A stretch of 64,000 bases of DNA, taken from NCBI RefSeq assembly GCF_002160495.1, contig NZ_NFKR01000001.1, positions 1 to 64,000 on the forward strand. The letters run 5' to 3'. Below the pieces are notes generated by a model, which ran no database searches, was not told the origin of the DNA, and worked only from the letters and a program-made list of their open reading frames with translations. The stretch is from Erysipelatoclostridium sp. An173. Lineage in GTDB: Bacteria; Bacillota_I; Bacilli_A; Erysipelotrichales; Coprobacillaceae. Below, piece by piece: positions 44,183 through 53,001 of this stretch; the stretch's first letter is position 1; each line of letters starts with the position of its first letter. Position numbers and translations under genes: made by a program.

Positions 44183-44212
44183 TAGTTTGGCTATTATGTA
44201 ATTATTTATTCG
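44183..44212 (-). promoter_or_regulatory. Sigma-G/F-like promoter of spoIVB
   Basis: On the minus strand, CGAATA (44207-44212) and CAAACTA (44183-44189) are spaced by 17 bases, close to TGAATA-N17-CATACTA. The -35 overlaps the recN stop codon. A small GTAGC/GCTAC hairpin lies downstream at 44164-44177. Confidence 0.5.
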
Positions 44213-45861
44213 CTATTTTCTTTCAATTTTCGAGCGTGTTCAATCGATTCATGAGATACTTCTTTACCAGATATTAATTTAGCAATTTCCATAATACTTT
44301 CATCATAATTTAATTTAGTTATTGATACGTTAGTATCATTATCATTAGCTACTTTTTTAATTAAATAATGATTTTTAGCAAAAGCAGCAACTTGTGCTAA
44401 ATGAGTAATACATAAAACCTGATGATCTTTAGCTATTTTTTTCATTTTAGCACCAATACTTTCAGCAACTTTACCACTAACACCAGTATCAGCTTCATCA
44501 AAAATTATAGTTTCAATAGAACTGCTTTTTAAAGATAAAATCTTAATTGCAAGCATAATACGTGACATTTCCCCACCAGAAGCAACTTTATTTAATGGTT
44601 TCAATGTTTGACCAGCATTAGTTGAGATTAAAAACTCTACTTTATCTTGTCCATTAGCTTGCAAATCAATTTTTTTAAAATCAATCTTAAACACAACTTT
44701 ATCTAAATATAATGATTTTAACTCATTAGTTACAGCATCCGTAAACTTTTGCGCTTCTTGTTTTCGAAGCTCAGTTATAGCATCAGCCAGCTCTTTTGCT
44801 TCTTGAAATGCAATTGATAATTGTTTTTTTAGATCATTTAAAAATCTTTCACGATTATTAAAGGTTGCAATTTTCATTTCAATTTCTTTTTTGGCTTCTT
44901 TGATAGTTGAAATTGATGGTCCATATTTTCTTTTCAAGCGATTTAATTTAAATAAAATTTCCTGTATTTCATTTAAACGATACTCATCAAAATTAGTGCT
45001 ATTAAATTCACTTATTACTTCATCATCTAAATCCATTAAATTATAGTATAAATCATACATTTTTTCATAGATACTACTATAATTAGGATTATCACTAATC
45101 GCTTCTAATTCATTAACGGCATTATTTAAATTTGCTAAAACACCGTATTCACCATTAATATATTGGCGATAATTATTAATTTTTTCTTTGATTTTTTCAT
45201 ATTCTTGTAATTGTTTCTTTTCATAGTCAAGACTATCTTCATCAATTGTATCTAGATCAAGACTATTTATCTCATCTAATTGGCTTTGATAATATTCTAA
45301 TTGCTCATCGCTTAATTCCTCATTCAAAGCTTTTTGATAATCCCGATTTATTTCTCGATAAGTACGATATGCTAAACTATATTGCTTATTTAAAGATTCA
45401 ATTGAAGAACCAATAAAATGATTTAAAATATCTAAATGATTATTAGAATCAAATAAACTATGAGTTTCAAACTGTGAATGAATATCAATCAACTCACTCA
45501 TAATTGATTGCAATACCATCTTTGATACATTTCTATAATTGATTTTAATAACTGTACGGTTATCACGATTAAATGATTTTGATACTACTAGTTTATCATC
45601 AAATTCAATTCTAAATTCTTTTAATTTAGCTAAAACTGGTGAATTTTTAGCAATAGTAAAAACACCTTCAATAAAACACTCATCTTTACCAGCTTTGATA
45701 AAACTAGTTTGGCTTCTATTGCCCATTAATTGACCAATAGCATCAATAATAATTGATTTTCCAGCTCCAGTTTCTCCAGTTAAAACTGTCATATGATTTA
45801 AAAAATCCACCTCTAAACGATCAATTATAGCAAAATTTTCAATATAGATACTTTCTAGCAT
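44206..45861 (-). CDS. recN: DNA repair protein RecN
   Basis: An SMC-like ATPase that acts early at double-strand breaks. The 551 residues carry Walker A GETGAGKSI (about 30-38) at the N-terminal end, a central coiled coil (about 160-370), and the ABC signature VASGGEMSR followed by Walker B IIFDEADTGVSG (about 464-475). Nearby tlyA upstream and spoIVB downstream match the B. subtilis order. No argR gene is present between tlyA and recN, unlike B. subtilis. Confidence 0.95.
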   Translation of the reverse strand: MLESIYIENFAIIDRLEVDFLNHMTVLTGETGAGKSIIIDAIGQLMGNRSQTSFIKAGKDECFIEGVFTIAKNSPVLAKLKEFRIEFDDKLVVSKSFNRDNRTVIKINYRNVSKMVLQSIMSELIDIHSQFETHSLFDSNNHLDILNHFIGSSIESLNKQYSLAYRTYREINRDYQKALNEELSDEQLEYYQSQLDEINSLDLDTIDEDSLDYEKKQLQEYEKIKEKINNYRQYINGEYGVLANLNNAVNELEAISDNPNYSSIYEKMYDLYYNLMDLDDEVISEFNSTNFDEYRLNEIQEILFKLNRLKRKYGPSISTIKEAKKEIEMKIATFNNRERFLNDLKKQLSIAFQEAKELADAITELRKQEAQKFTDAVTNELKSLYLDKVVFKIDFKKIDLQANGQDKVEFLISTNAGQTLKPLNKVASGGEMSRIMLAIKILSLKSSSIETIIFDEADTGVSGKVAESIGAKMKKIAKDHQVLCITHLAQVAAFAKNHYLIKKVANDNDTNVSITKLNYDESIMEIAKLISGKEVSHESIEHARKLKENSE

Positions 45862-45869
45862 ATTTTCAC

Positions 45870-46673
45870 CTACCTTTTAAAACAATCATGCGCATTATTT
45901 ACTACTTCATCGATATTTATGTCACTATTAAAAATACCGTCTTTAACAAATAAACCTAAAAATTCAATATTTCCTTCACCACCAGTTATTGGTGAAAATG
46001 TTAACTGTTCTAATTCAAAATTATTGTTATGAGCAAACTCAATTACATTTTCAATAACCTGATGATGAATCTTAGCATCTTTTACAATTCCTTTTTTTCC
46101 AACTTCTTCTCTTCCTGCTTCAAATTGTGGCTTAATTAAAGCAACAACCTGATCACTTTTAGATAAAATGTCTTTAAGTGGTTCAAAAATATATTTTAAA
46201 GAAATAAAGGATACGTCAATACTTGCAAATGATGGTATACCATATTCAAACAATTCTTTTGTTGCATATCTAAAATTAGTTTGTTCTTTTACGACAACTC
46301 TAGGATCATTTCTTAATTTCCAAACTAATTGATTAGTTCCAACATCAATAGCATAAACTAATTTAGCACCATTTTGCAGCGCACAATCAGTAAAGCCACC
46401 CGTAGAACTACCAATATCAACCATGATTTTATCTTTTAAATCTAAATTAAATTCTTTTATGGCTTTTTCTAACTTTAAGCCACCACGAGAAACATAAGGC
46501 AAAACTTTACCTTTAACATATAATTTTGAATCAACTGGTATTTTAGTGCCTGGCTTATCTATAATATCATGTTCATCATGTACTATTCCGGCCATTATCG
46601 CTCTTTTAGCTTTTTCGCGTGAATCAAAAAAACCTTGTTCAACTAATAAAACATCAATTCGTTCTTTCTTCAT
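45870..46673 (-). CDS. tlyA: TlyA-family rRNA 2'-O-methyltransferase
   Basis: A 267-residue protein with an N-terminal S4 RNA-binding domain (RIDVLLVEQGFFDSREKAKR) and a FtsJ/RrmJ-type methyltransferase domain with DIGSSTGGFTDCAL (about residues 87-100). TlyA enzymes methylate cytidines in 16S and 23S rRNA; some family members have been described as haemolysins. Its start lies inside the end of dxs, showing tight coupling. The gene is eight bases ahead of recN. Confidence 0.9.
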   Translation of the reverse strand: MKKERIDVLLVEQGFFDSREKAKRAIMAGIVHDEHDIIDKPGTKIPVDSKLYVKGKVLPYVSRGGLKLEKAIKEFNLDLKDKIMVDIGSSTGGFTDCALQNGAKLVYAIDVGTNQLVWKLRNDPRVVVKEQTNFRYATKELFEYGIPSFASIDVSFISLKYIFEPLKDILSKSDQVVALIKPQFEAGREEVGKKGIVKDAKIHHQVIENVIEFAHNNNFELEQLTFSPITGGEGNIEFLGLFVKDGIFNSDINIDEVVNNAHDCFKR

Positions 46674-48528
46674 TAATAATCTCCTTTATCCGTTGATAAA
46701 AACTATCCATATCTAAACCTTCATCTTTTAAGATTTCATCAATAGTACCTTGTGTAGAATAATGATCATCAACACCAAAACTATAGATATTTTTCAAAAT
46801 TTTATTTTGTGAATAATAATAAGCTATATTACTTGCAAGCGAATTGATCTTTAAATCTGTTTCATATACAACTAATGGCTTGTCATCAACAATATCTTGC
46901 AACATTTGTGTATCCATCGGTTTAATATATAAAGCATTTACTAACCTTATCTTTATTTCTTTATCCTTAAAATATTCATTAATACGTGTTACATTTTGGC
47001 CATAACTAATAACTGTAACATCATAGTCATTTGTTATGTCGATTTGCCATTTACCAATCGGTAAAATTTCATCCTCTTCAATTTCATTGTTTTCAATTTC
47101 ACCACGAGGAATTCTTAAAATATAAGGGTGATCATTATTTTTTAAATATGTATTAATAAATCTTTTAGTATTAGCACTATCATTAGGAGCACAAATAATA
47201 ACATTTGGTAATTGATTTAAAATTCCTAAATCAAATACTCCATGATGAGTTGGCCCATCAGCACCAACAAAACCACAGCGATCAACACAAATCAAACAAC
47301 TTAAATCCATTCTAGCAAGATCATGATTTATTTGATCGTAGGCACGTTGTAAAAAAGAAGAATAAACGGAAATAAACGGCTTTTTCTTGGCTAATGATAA
47401 ACCACAAGTAAAAGTTAATGCATGTTCTTCAGCAATTCCTACGTCAAAACAACGATCAGGATAATGTTTAAATAAGTTATCCATTGCTGAGCCATGAATC
47501 ATTGCTGGAGTAATAGCGACAATATCCTGATCACTAGCCATTTTCATTTCAATATAATCAGCGACAACTTTAGACCAGCTAACTTTGCCATTCTTTTCAG
47601 GATTTTTTAAAGTACCATCAGCAATATTAAATGGAGCAATACCATGCCATTTTCCTGATTTATCATTTTCTGCAAATTTATAACCACGTCCTTTTTTAGT
47701 CACTACATGAACAACGACACTTGATTTACTATTTTTAGCCAAATTTAAAACTCTAATCAAATCATCAAAATTATGACCATTGACCGGCCCTAAATACTCA
47801 ACACCAAAATCTTCAAAAATTGTATCATCAATTAAACCATGTTTAACAAAATCTTTGATTCTTTTAGAAACATTAAAAATCATTTGTCCAAATTTATTAT
47901 GTGATGTTAAGTTACGATAATCTTCCTTTAAATTATTATAAGTCCCACTAATACGAACAGAAGAAAGAAATTCACCAAAACCACCGATACTTTTACCAAT
48001 TGCCATTTGATTATCATTTAAGATAATAATCACTTTATTATTAATTGAACCTAAATGATTTAATGCCTCTAATGACTCTCCACCGACCATTGCAGCATCA
48101 CCAATAACGGGAATAACATGAAAATTTTGATGATTTAAATCACGAGCTACTGCCATTCCTATTGCTGCACTTAATGCGGTAGAAGAATGTCCGGCTTCAA
48201 AGCAATCATGCTCGCTTTCACAGCGTTTTTGAAATCCCGAAAGTCCACCATACTTACGCAATGTGGCAAATTGGTTAGCACGACCAGTTAAAATTTTATG
48301 AACATATGATTGATGTCCAACATCAAAAAATATTTTATCTTCTGGCGAATTAAAAACATAATGCAAAGCTATTGTTAATTCAACTACCCCCAAATTACTA
48401 GAAAGATGCCCTCCAGTTTGCGAAATACTATTGATTAAAAATTGGCGTATTTCTCCAGCTAGTTCATTTAATTGTCTAATATCCAACTCTTTTAAAAAAG
48501 AGGGATCTTTAATTTTATTTAGATCCAT
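46654..48528 (-). CDS. dxs: 1-deoxy-D-xylulose-5-phosphate synthase
   Basis: The first enzyme of the MEP isoprenoid pathway, using thiamine diphosphate. The 624 residues include DVGHQSYVHKILTGR (about 69-83), the cofactor segment GDAAMVGG (about 143-150) in which the usual GDG is GDA, LNDNQMAIG, and DRCGFVGADGPTHHGVFD in the second domain. The catalytic Glu lies in GIAEEHALT. The GDG-to-GDA change is mild and the enzyme is probably active. The start overlaps the ispA stop by one base, so they form one transcript. Confidence 0.95.
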   Translation of the reverse strand: MDLNKIKDPSFLKELDIRQLNELAGEIRQFLINSISQTGGHLSSNLGVVELTIALHYVFNSPEDKIFFDVGHQSYVHKILTGRANQFATLRKYGGLSGFQKRCESEHDCFEAGHSSTALSAAIGMAVARDLNHQNFHVIPVIGDAAMVGGESLEALNHLGSINNKVIIILNDNQMAIGKSIGGFGEFLSSVRISGTYNNLKEDYRNLTSHNKFGQMIFNVSKRIKDFVKHGLIDDTIFEDFGVEYLGPVNGHNFDDLIRVLNLAKNSKSSVVVHVVTKKGRGYKFAENDKSGKWHGIAPFNIADGTLKNPEKNGKVSWSKVVADYIEMKMASDQDIVAITPAMIHGSAMDNLFKHYPDRCFDVGIAEEHALTFTCGLSLAKKKPFISVYSSFLQRAYDQINHDLARMDLSCLICVDRCGFVGADGPTHHGVFDLGILNQLPNVIICAPNDSANTKRFINTYLKNNDHPYILRIPRGEIENNEIEEDEILPIGKWQIDITNDYDVTVISYGQNVTRINEYFKDKEIKIRLVNALYIKPMDTQMLQDIVDDKPLVVYETDLKINSLASNIAYYYSQNKILKNIYSFGVDDHYSTQGTIDEILKDEGLDMDSFYQRIKEIINEERTN

Positions 48529-49376
48529 TATTTCACTCTTTTCTGTAATTTTTCAATAATTTCTAAAATTAAGCCATGATTAATCCTTAATTTATATATT
48601 AACTCCATTGCCTCTTTAAATAATTTATTTACTTCCTGACTAGATTGTTCTACTCCCATTAAAGTAACATAAGTAGATTTATGATTTTCTATGTCACTTC
48701 CTACTTCTTTTCCTAAAATTTCACTATTTCCAACTACATCAAGAACATCGTCCTGGATTTGGAAAGCTAAACCTATTTTATATCCAATCTCTTGCCAGAT
48801 TTTTTGATCAGCTTCATTAGCTATACAAGCTCCCATCATTAATGCAGCACTAATTAAGTCACCTGTTTTATGATGGTGGATCATATTTAGTTCTTGCTGG
48901 TTTGCTTTTTGGTGTTCAAATTTTAAGTCTAATGATTGTCCAAAAATCATTCCATTGATACCAGCTGCTTGATATAAGATTTTTAGTAATGCAACTTTTT
49001 GATTACTTGTAACATTAGTATTTAAAATAATATTAACAGCTTCATTCAACAAACCATCTCCAGCTAAGATAGCTGTTGCTTCATCAAATTGTACATGACA
49101 TGTAGGTTTTCCACGTCTTAATGTATCGTTATCCATACCTGGTAAATCATCATGAATCAATGAATATGTATGAATCATTTCAATAGCACAAGCAATATCT
49201 AGATATGGATGCCAATCTAATCCATAACTACGAATAACTTGAAGCATCATAGCAGGGCGAATTCTCTTTCCACCAGCTTGCAATGAATACATCATTGCAT
49301 CTTTAACTCTAGAATCTTGATATGGATTTAAAATTGTTTCTAATCGAGTGTTGATTTGTTCAACTATACTATCCAT
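48528..49376 (-). CDS. ispA: Polyprenyl synthetase (farnesyl diphosphate synthase type)
   Basis: A 282-residue prenyltransferase that condenses isoprenyl diphosphates. The first aspartate-rich motif is HDDLPGMDND (about residues 82-91) and the second is FQIQDDVLDV (about 214-223); GGKRIRPAM and GKPTCH are also present. Length and neighbours match IspA (YqiD) of B. subtilis. It overlaps xseB at its start and dxs at its stop. Confidence 0.94.
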   Translation of the reverse strand: MDSIVEQINTRLETILNPYQDSRVKDAMMYSLQAGGKRIRPAMMLQVIRSYGLDWHPYLDIACAIEMIHTYSLIHDDLPGMDNDTLRRGKPTCHVQFDEATAILAGDGLLNEAVNIILNTNVTSNQKVALLKILYQAAGINGMIFGQSLDLKFEHQKANQQELNMIHHHKTGDLISAALMMGACIANEADQKIWQEIGYKIGLAFQIQDDVLDVVGNSEILGKEVGSDIENHKSTYVTLMGVEQSSQEVNKLFKEAMELIYKLRINHGLILEIIEKLQKRVK

Positions 49377-49593
49377 TTTTATCCTCTATTTCTAAATCTT
49401 CTAGTTTATCATCAACTAAAATTTTAGCTACTTTATCTTCAATATTATTAAGTTTATCATTACAAATCTTTGATAATTTAATACCTTCTTGAAATAAATC
49501 AACACTTTTTTCTAAAGAAACCTGATTATTTTCTAAAGCTGCAACTATTTCTTCTAATCTTTTCATTGCTTCTTCAAAAGTAATATTTTCCAA
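49369..49593 (-). CDS. xseB: Exodeoxyribonuclease VII small subunit
   Basis: A 74-residue helical protein with the family pattern FEEAMKRLEEIVAALENNQVSLE and a second helix ending in KLNNIEDKV. It assembles on XseA to give active exonuclease VII, which degrades single-stranded DNA. It lies between xseA and ispA as in B. subtilis, with the stop overlapping the ispA start. Confidence 0.94.
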   Translation of the reverse strand: MENITFEEAMKRLEEIVAALENNQVSLEKSVDLFQEGIKLSKICNDKLNNIEDKVAKILVDDKLEDLEIEDKNG

Positions 49594-49604
49594 TTCTATC
49601 CCTC

Positions 49605-50921
49605 CTATTTTATAACTGCTTTTTTCGAACCATCTTTCATTTTAATTTCAATTTCATCACCACTGCTTAAAGAATTACTTGAAGCAACAACTTGTTCATT
49701 TTTCAAAACAATAGCATATCCTCTTTCTAATGTTTTTAATGGTGATAAAGTATTTAATTTTGAAATTAAAAACCGATATTTTTCTTGATTGATTTGCAAT
49801 TTTCGCTTTATTTCCATATTCATAGTATGATCAATAACTTTTAATTGATTTTTTTGATTTGTCAAAAAAAGGTTAGTTTGATGATTAAAAACCTGAATCA
49901 AATTAGTAGTCTTATTTTTTTGACTATTCAAATTATCATTAAAAGCGTAACAAAGTTTATCGTATAGATAATCAACTTTAGCTTTTTTATCCTCATACAA
50001 TTTATTTGGATTTTTAAACAAGTAAAACGAACTTAAACGATTAAAATTTTCTTTATATATATTGATTTTTTGTTTCATTAATGTACTTAAAGTATACTCA
50101 ACGTTTGCCACATTTTGCTTCAATTCCATTAAATCCGGAGTTGCTTTAATTGCAGCCGCAGTAGGCGTAGCTGCACGATAATCAGCAACAAAATCACAAA
50201 TAGTAAAATCAACTTCATGACCCACTCCACTAATAATAGGAGTTTTACATTCAAAAATAGCTCGAGCTAACAATTCTTCATTAAAATTCCAAAGTTCTTC
50301 TAACGAACCGCCACCTCGGGCAATAATAATCGTATTAAAATTTAAACTATCGACATACTTTAACATTCGACAAATTTTTATATATGCATCTTTTCCTTGT
50401 ACGGGTATTGGAAAAGCTACAATTCTAACAACAGGAAATCTTAACTTGATCGTCCTAACAACATCAGCCAACGCTGCACTTGGATAACCTGATAATACAG
50501 CAATTCTACTAGGGAACTTAGGAATCTGTTTTTTATTTTCAGGTGAAAATAATCCTTCCCCAGCTAGTTGTTTTTTTAATTGTTCATATCGTAAAAAAAG
50601 ATTTCCTAGTCCATCTTGTTCCATTTTATCTACATAAAGCTGATATGTTCCGGCAACATCATAAATTGAAACACTTGCTTGAATAAATACTTTCATACCG
50701 TTAGCAGGCTCAAATGGCAATTTTCGAGCCTTTGAAGAAAACATAACAGCATTAACTCGAGAGTTTTCATCTTTTAAAGTAAAGTACAAATGTCCAGAAC
50801 TATGATGCTTAAAATTGGAAATCTCACCCATTATGTAAATTTTTTGTAATTGACTATCAGCATCAATTTTTGCTTTTAAATAGCGATTTAAAGCAGTAAC
50901 CGTTAAATATTTTCTTTCCAC
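49605..50921 (-). CDS. xseA: Exodeoxyribonuclease VII large subunit
   Basis: The 438 residues comprise an N-terminal OB-fold (SNFKHHSSGHLYFTLKDENS), the catalytic domain with DVVRTIKLRFP, RGGGSLEELWNFNEE (about 208-222), PIISGVGHEVDFTICDFVAD (about 234-253) and RAATPTAAA, then a long coiled-coil and a small C-terminal domain. All catalytic motifs look intact. Its start overlaps the nusB stop by one base. Confidence 0.95.
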   Translation of the reverse strand: MERKYLTVTALNRYLKAKIDADSQLQKIYIMGEISNFKHHSSGHLYFTLKDENSRVNAVMFSSKARKLPFEPANGMKVFIQASVSIYDVAGTYQLYVDKMEQDGLGNLFLRYEQLKKQLAGEGLFSPENKKQIPKFPSRIAVLSGYPSAALADVVRTIKLRFPVVRIVAFPIPVQGKDAYIKICRMLKYVDSLNFNTIIIARGGGSLEELWNFNEELLARAIFECKTPIISGVGHEVDFTICDFVADYRAATPTAAAIKATPDLMELKQNVANVEYTLSTLMKQKINIYKENFNRLSSFYLFKNPNKLYEDKKAKVDYLYDKLCYAFNDNLNSQKNKTTNLIQVFNHQTNLFLTNQKNQLKVIDHTMNMEIKRKLQINQEKYRFLISKLNTLSPLKTLERGYAIVLKNEQVVASSNSLSSGDEIEIKMKDGSKKAVIK

Positions 50922-51328
50922 TATTTCACGACTTTATTTAATAATCCATTAATAAATTTATATGAATCATTATCACAATATTTCTTTGATAATTCTACTG
51001 CTTCATTGATAATTATTTCACGACTTTGATCAGTTTCTAATAACTCATAACAAGCTACAATTAATATTGCTAATTCTATTTTTGACAAGCGATCCACTGA
51101 CCAGTTTTTCTTTAAATGTTTAGCAACTTCATCTTGATACTTGCCAATTTTATTTACAATACTAGTGATCATTAATAAACAATAATCATAATCGCTACGA
51201 TCAGCACATAATTCTTTATCACTATTTAAATATTCTTTAATTTCTTCTTCACTTGTATCAACTAACAACTTTTGATAAGTTGCAATCACAGCTTTTTCAC
51301 GTATTAATCTTTTTCTATATTTTCTCAT
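50921..51328 (-). CDS. nusB: Transcription antitermination factor NusB
   Basis: A 135-residue all-helical protein that binds boxA RNA with NusE for rRNA transcription. Family marks are the basic RKYRKRLIREKAVIATYQ start, LKKNWSVDRLSKIELAILIVACYEL (about 77-101) and the C-terminal IINEAVELSKKYCDNDSYKFINGLL. It is the first gene of the nusB-xseA-xseB-ispA-dxs-tlyA-recN unit. Confidence 0.95.
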   Translation of the reverse strand: MRKYRKRLIREKAVIATYQKLLVDTSEEEIKEYLNSDKELCADRSDYDYCLLMITSIVNKIGKYQDEVAKHLKKNWSVDRLSKIELAILIVACYELLETDQSREIIINEAVELSKKYCDNDSYKFINGLLNKVVK

Positions 51329-51405
51329 TAAAACCGTCCTTCCAAAATATCTATCATGATTTTACCATATTTGGCATTTAAAATAAACGAATTTACAGCA
51401 AATAA

Positions 51406-51430
51406 AAAGATTATCAAATCGATAATCTTT
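51406..51430 (-). terminator. Rho-independent terminator after the Asp23 gene
   Basis: The stem AAAGATTATC/GATAATCTTT with a five-base loop, followed on the minus strand by TTATTT; it overlaps the stop codon. Confidence 0.8.
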
Positions 51431-51767
51431 AGAAATTAATTCCTTTAACATCAATGTTAATTTTAACATTTTTAATTCCTGTCATTTCAAAACAACTTTG
51501 AGCAATTTTATTTTGTAGAGTTGTTGTTAATGTAGTAACATTTAAACCATAATTTACCAATATAGCAACAGTAATTGAAACATGATTATTTTTATTGATT
51601 GTTACATTAACTGGTCCATTTCCAGGAATAGGAATCATATTTCCTTCAAATTGAATACCTTCGATAGAATCTACTGCTTTTTCAACAATAGTTTGAAAAA
51701 CATTTAATCCGATATTCAATTTTCCTAAATTTGATTCATTTTTTACTGAATAGTATTCTTGATTCAT
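51429..51767 (-). CDS. yqhY: Asp23/Gls24 family protein YqhY
   Basis: A 112-residue small alpha-beta protein of the Asp23 family. The central DSIEGIQFEGN, a strand-rich middle with VNVTINKNNHVSITVAILVNYG, and the C-terminal GIKNVKINIDVKGINF are typical. In B. subtilis YqhY lies between the acc genes and nusB and is tied to acetyl-CoA carboxylase control; accB and accC are not here. It sits between spoIIIAH and nusB and ends in its own terminator. Confidence 0.9.
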   Translation of the reverse strand: MNQEYYSVKNESNLGKLNIGLNVFQTIVEKAVDSIEGIQFEGNMIPIPGNGPVNVTINKNNHVSITVAILVNYGLNVTTLTTTLQNKIAQSCFEMTGIKNVKINIDVKGINF

Positions 51768-51818
51768 ATCAATTACTCCTTTTATATACTATAATTGTAT
51801 ATAAAATCAAGACAAAAT

Positions 51819-52289
51819 TCAAGTGTCACTAATAAACTTGACTTCTACTTGATATTCATTGTTAGTTTTTTCCATTATTGTTTTAATAATACTATTGGCA
51901 TCACTGCTATTGGCTTCTTTTTTATCAACAACAACTTTAATTGTTTTATTTTCTACTTCTACAAAAGCACTTTTAAAACCAGCATCATTAATTATTTTAG
52001 TAATTTCTTTTTCTAAAGCTGCTGTTTCCTTAGCTTCACTAATAGATGCTAGAGCACTTGCAATTTCATCGCTGCTACTTTCGCTTGAAGCAATGATTGC
52101 ATTATTTTCACTAATCAAATCAGCTCGCTTTTGATCAAGTTCTTCTTGTAAAATTTCAATTTGCGATAATTCACCACTATTTACTGCTACTTCATTAGTT
52201 TCTGTTTCTGGAGGTAGAAGAACATAATAAATTGAAAGTACTAAAATCAGACTAAATAATGTCAAAAATGTAATAGCTTGTCTATTCAT
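51819..52289 (-). CDS. spoIIIAH: Stage III sporulation protein AH-like
   Basis: A 156-residue single-span membrane protein. A short basic start and one helix (about residues 5-24) are followed by a polar linker with an Asp/Glu-rich coiled coil (about 40-95) and a C-terminal ring-building domain (about 95-155, EKEITKIINDAGFKSAFVEVENKTIKV split into recognisable strands). In the mother cell SpoIIIAH docks to SpoIIQ across the intermembrane space. Here it stands alone: efp lies directly upstream, where B. subtilis has spoIIIAA to AG. A good sigma-E-like promoter precedes it. Confidence 0.88.
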   Translation of the reverse strand: MNRQAITFLTLFSLILVLSIYYVLLPPETETNEVAVNSGELSQIEILQEELDQKRADLISENNAIIASSESSSDEIASALASISEAKETAALEKEITKIINDAGFKSAFVEVENKTIKVVVDKKEANSSDANSIIKTIMEKTNNEYQVEVKFISDT

Positions 52290-52314
52290 ATTATTTCTCC
52301 TTTATCACTATTTT

Positions 52315-52342
52315 ATTATATGCATAAAAGAAAAAAATATGA
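52315..52342 (-). promoter_or_regulatory. Sigma-E-like promoter of spoIIIAH
   Basis: On the minus strand, TCATATT (52336-52342) and CATATAAT (52315-52322) are spaced by 13 bases. The -35 fits KMATATT and the -10 matches CATACAAT at 7 of 8 positions. This is the best sigma-E match in the window. Confidence 0.6.
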
Positions 52343-52345
52343 AAA

Positions 52346-52372
52346 AACACTAGTTTTTAAACTAGTGTTAAG
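52346..52372 (-). terminator. Rho-independent terminator after efp
   Basis: The stem AACACTAGTTT/AAACTAGTGTT with a short loop is followed by six T residues on the minus strand, separating efp from the spoIIIAH promoter. Confidence 0.9.
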
Positions 52373-52925
52373 CTCTACCTTGATATTTTCCATCAACAGT
52401 ATTTACAATTACAACTTCACCTTCTGAAATAAATAAAGGTACTTTAATTTGGAAACCAGTTTCAATAACTGCGTTTTTTGTTGCTCCAGTTGCAGTATCA
52501 CCTCTTACAGCAGGTTCAGTTTCAATAACTTTAAATGGTACGTTAATTGGTAAAGCAACTCCTAAAACTTCACCTTCATAACTAGTTACTTCAACTTCAT
52601 CACTTTCTTTTAAGAAATTGATTTCCCATTTTAAATTGTCTGCAGGAATTTCAATTTGTTCATATGTTTCATTATCCATGAATACTAAAGCTTCTCCAGA
52701 ATTATACAAATATTGCATTTTGCTTTTATCAACATGAGCTTTTTTTACTTTGTCATTTCCACCAAAAGTAATTTCAGTAGTTGCACCAGTACGTAAATTT
52801 TTCATTTTAATTCTAATATTTGCAGCTGCACGAGCAGTTTTATTATGAGAATAATCTAATACTACGAATAAATTTCCATCATATTCAAATGTAACTCCTG
52901 GTCTTAAATCTCCAACACTTATCAT
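52368..52925 (-). CDS. efp: Elongation factor P with Arg at position 32
   Basis: EF-P rescues ribosomes stalled at runs of proline. The 185 residues have the normal three-domain layout, with YEQIEIP in the middle and VVIVNTVDGKYQGRA at the end. The domain I tip, HVKPGKG in B. subtilis with Lys32 modified, reads HNKTARA here: Lys29 is kept but residue 32 is Arg and both glycines are lost. The protein therefore cannot be modified on Lys32. It is a single gene ending in a strong terminator. Confidence 0.96.
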   Translation of the reverse strand: MISVGDLRPGVTFEYDGNLFVVLDYSHNKTARAAANIRIKMKNLRTGATTEITFGGNDKVKKAHVDKSKMQYLYNSGEALVFMDNETYEQIEIPADNLKWEINFLKESDEVEVTSYEGEVLGVALPINVPFKVIETEPAVRGDTATGATKNAVIETGFQIKVPLFISEGEVVIVNTVDGKYQGRA

Positions 52926-53001
52926 TTTAAAATTCTCCTTATATGTAAATTACTTTGTAAGTATATCAAAAATATTATCTCAAGTGAAGTATTTTTACTA
53001 A

